A stretch of 8,242 nucleotides of DNA from Elstera litoralis. GTDB taxonomy: Bacteria > Pseudomonadota > Alphaproteobacteria > Elsterales > Elsteraceae. Positions 7,304-8,242 of this stretch are shown here, piece after piece; position 1 is the first letter of the stretch; each line of letters starts with the position of its first letter. The translations under genes and the position numbers were made by a program. The notes beneath the pieces were generated by a model. That model was not told the origin of the DNA and ran no database searches. It was given only the letters and a program-made list of their open reading frames with translations. The stretch is taken from the NCBI RefSeq assembly GCF_000963705.1, contig NZ_LAJY01000138.1, forward strand, positions 1 to 8,242, given 5' to 3'.

Positions 7304-8242
7304 CTAACCTTCAATCACCCCGAAATCGGCAATGGCCGAACAGGTTTTGCGATAGCGGGCGAGCAGCGCCAAGCGATTGGCGCGCACCCCCGTATCGTCC
7401 GCATTTACCGTCACATGCGTAAAGAACGCGTCAACGGGATCACGCAGCGCGCCAAGGCGTTTTCATCGCCTCGACGAACTGTTCCTCAGCCACCAAACTT
7501 TCCACGGCGGGCAATGCCGCTTCCAGCGCGTCGGCCAAGGCTTTTTCCTCTGCTTGGGCAAGCAAAGGCGTCGAGACGGTCTCCTGGGCAGGGCGACCGT
7601 CCTTCTTTTCTTCGATTTTCAGAATATTCGCGGCCCGGCGGAAGGCGGCGAGCATATCGGCCCCCACGGGGGTTGCGATGAAATCGCTCAGCGCCGTGAC
7701 GCGCGCGAGCAGCCGCACGACATCATCTTCGGTGCCGAGGGCAAACACGGCCTGGATGAGATCATGGCGTTGGCCCTGGTCGCGCAACGTGACCTTCAAG
7801 CGGTCGGCGAGGAAAGCAAGCAGCCCATCGACCGTCGCCGCCGTATCGAGTTTTTCGACCTGCGGACCATAAAGCGATACTGCCGCATCCAGCACGGGGC
7901 GCAGGGGTAAGCGCAAACCATTCTCGGTGATGATCCGTAGCAAGCCCAGCGCGGCGCGGCGCAGAGCGAACGGGTCTTTCGAGCCGGTCGGCTTTTCGTC
8001 GATGGCGAAGAACCCGGCGAGCAGATCGAGCTTATCGGCGAGCGCGACCACGCGGGAAACCGGCGCGGTCGGCACCCGGTCGGACGGGCCGACCGGCGCG
8101 TAATGATCGGCGATGGCGTGCGCCACCGCTTCATCTTCCTGCTGGTGGCGGGCGTAATAGCGCCCAATCACGCCTTGCAGTTCGGGGAATTCCCCGACCA
8201 TGCCGGTGGAAAGATCGGCCTTCGCCAACCGCGCGGCCCGAT
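7304..8242 (-). CDS. glyS: Glycyl-tRNA synthetase beta subunit, C-terminal part, frameshifted, cut by window edge
   Basis: GlyS pairs with GlyQ to form the bacterial alpha2-beta2 enzyme that charges tRNA-Gly; the beta chain carries tRNA recognition. About 311 codons of a protein usually near 690 residues are visible. The first residues, RAARLAKADLSTGMVGEFPELQGVIGRYYA (a strongly conserved block), enter in frame from the right edge. The sequence then passes through the helical region into the DALR-like anticodon-binding end. As written, the frame stops at TGA (7442-7440) with the odd tail KTPWRAA. Shifting by one base in the A4 run at 7463-7460 restores KRLGALRDPVDAFF, VNADDTGVRANRLALLAR and the normal ending ADFGVIEG, with stop TAG at 7306-7304. 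Loss of this end in an essential gene is unlikely, so an assembly error is the simplest explanation. It heads the visible part of a glyS-ppdK unit. Confidence 0.92.
7460..7463 (-). other. Frameshift site: A4 run in glyS
   Basis: On the minus strand the sequence reads GCG ATG AAA ACG CCT TGG in the upstream frame. Dropping one A gives GCG ATG AAA CGC CTT GGC GCG CTG, which leads into the conserved C-terminal block of GlyS. The 51 codons after the junction are open and family-like down to the TAG stop. Confidence 0.88.

Noticed and set aside
7258..7314. Longer ppdK start at TTG 7314 (19 extra residues)
   Set aside because: It overlaps the glyS stop, adds sequence unlike the family N-terminus, and ignores the good AAGGGG site in front of the ATG pair at 7257/7254.
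6328..7422. Plus-strand open frame of 364 codons antisense to ppdK, and similar ones at 2220-3005, 3049-3798, 4594-5415 and 7377-7910
   Set aside because: All are antisense to well-supported genes, have the same His/Arg/Gln-rich shadow composition and lack ribosome binding sites or family motifs.

Overview
This is a GC-rich chromosomal segment, most likely from an alphaproteobacterium (a Rhodospirillales-like lineage is my inference). The basis is the glyS-ppdK gene order, the protein style and the class II tRNA-Leu(UAA). Every convincing gene is on the minus strand, so transcription runs from high to low coordinates. Nothing here is clearly mobile: no transposase, integrase, phage gene, CRISPR array or attachment-site duplication is visible.

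Layout in the direction of transcription: (1) 8242-7304, the C-terminal part of the glycyl-tRNA synthetase beta subunit (glyS), running off the right edge and interrupted near its end by a one-base frameshift in an A4 run. (2) 7303-7258, a 46-base spacer holding a hairpin followed by T5 and then the ppdK ribosome binding site. (3) 7257-4555, a complete pyruvate, phosphate dikinase (ppdK), closed by a textbook intrinsic terminator at 4510-4540. (4) 4509-4342, an AT-rich promoter-like region. (5) 4341-2214, a membrane-bound sensor histidine kinase whose reading frame is broken by one extra base in a T6 run exactly between the PAS/linker part and the phosphoacceptor H-box. (6) 2093-2007, tRNA-Leu(UAA) with its CCA encoded. 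(7) 2006-1852, a spacer with two hairpins. (8) 1851-1, a Kup-family potassium transporter lacking only about its last dozen residues at the left edge.

The genes are mostly housekeeping: translation (glyS, tRNA-Leu), central carbon metabolism (ppdK), potassium uptake (kup) and one orphan sensor kinase with no response regulator nearby. The most useful observation is that two different genes, one of them essential, each carry a single extra base in a homopolymer, with perfectly conserved family sequence continuing in the shifted frame. That pattern points first to consensus errors in the assembly, and second to very recent mutation or frameshifting. I see no convincing undescribed system in this window.
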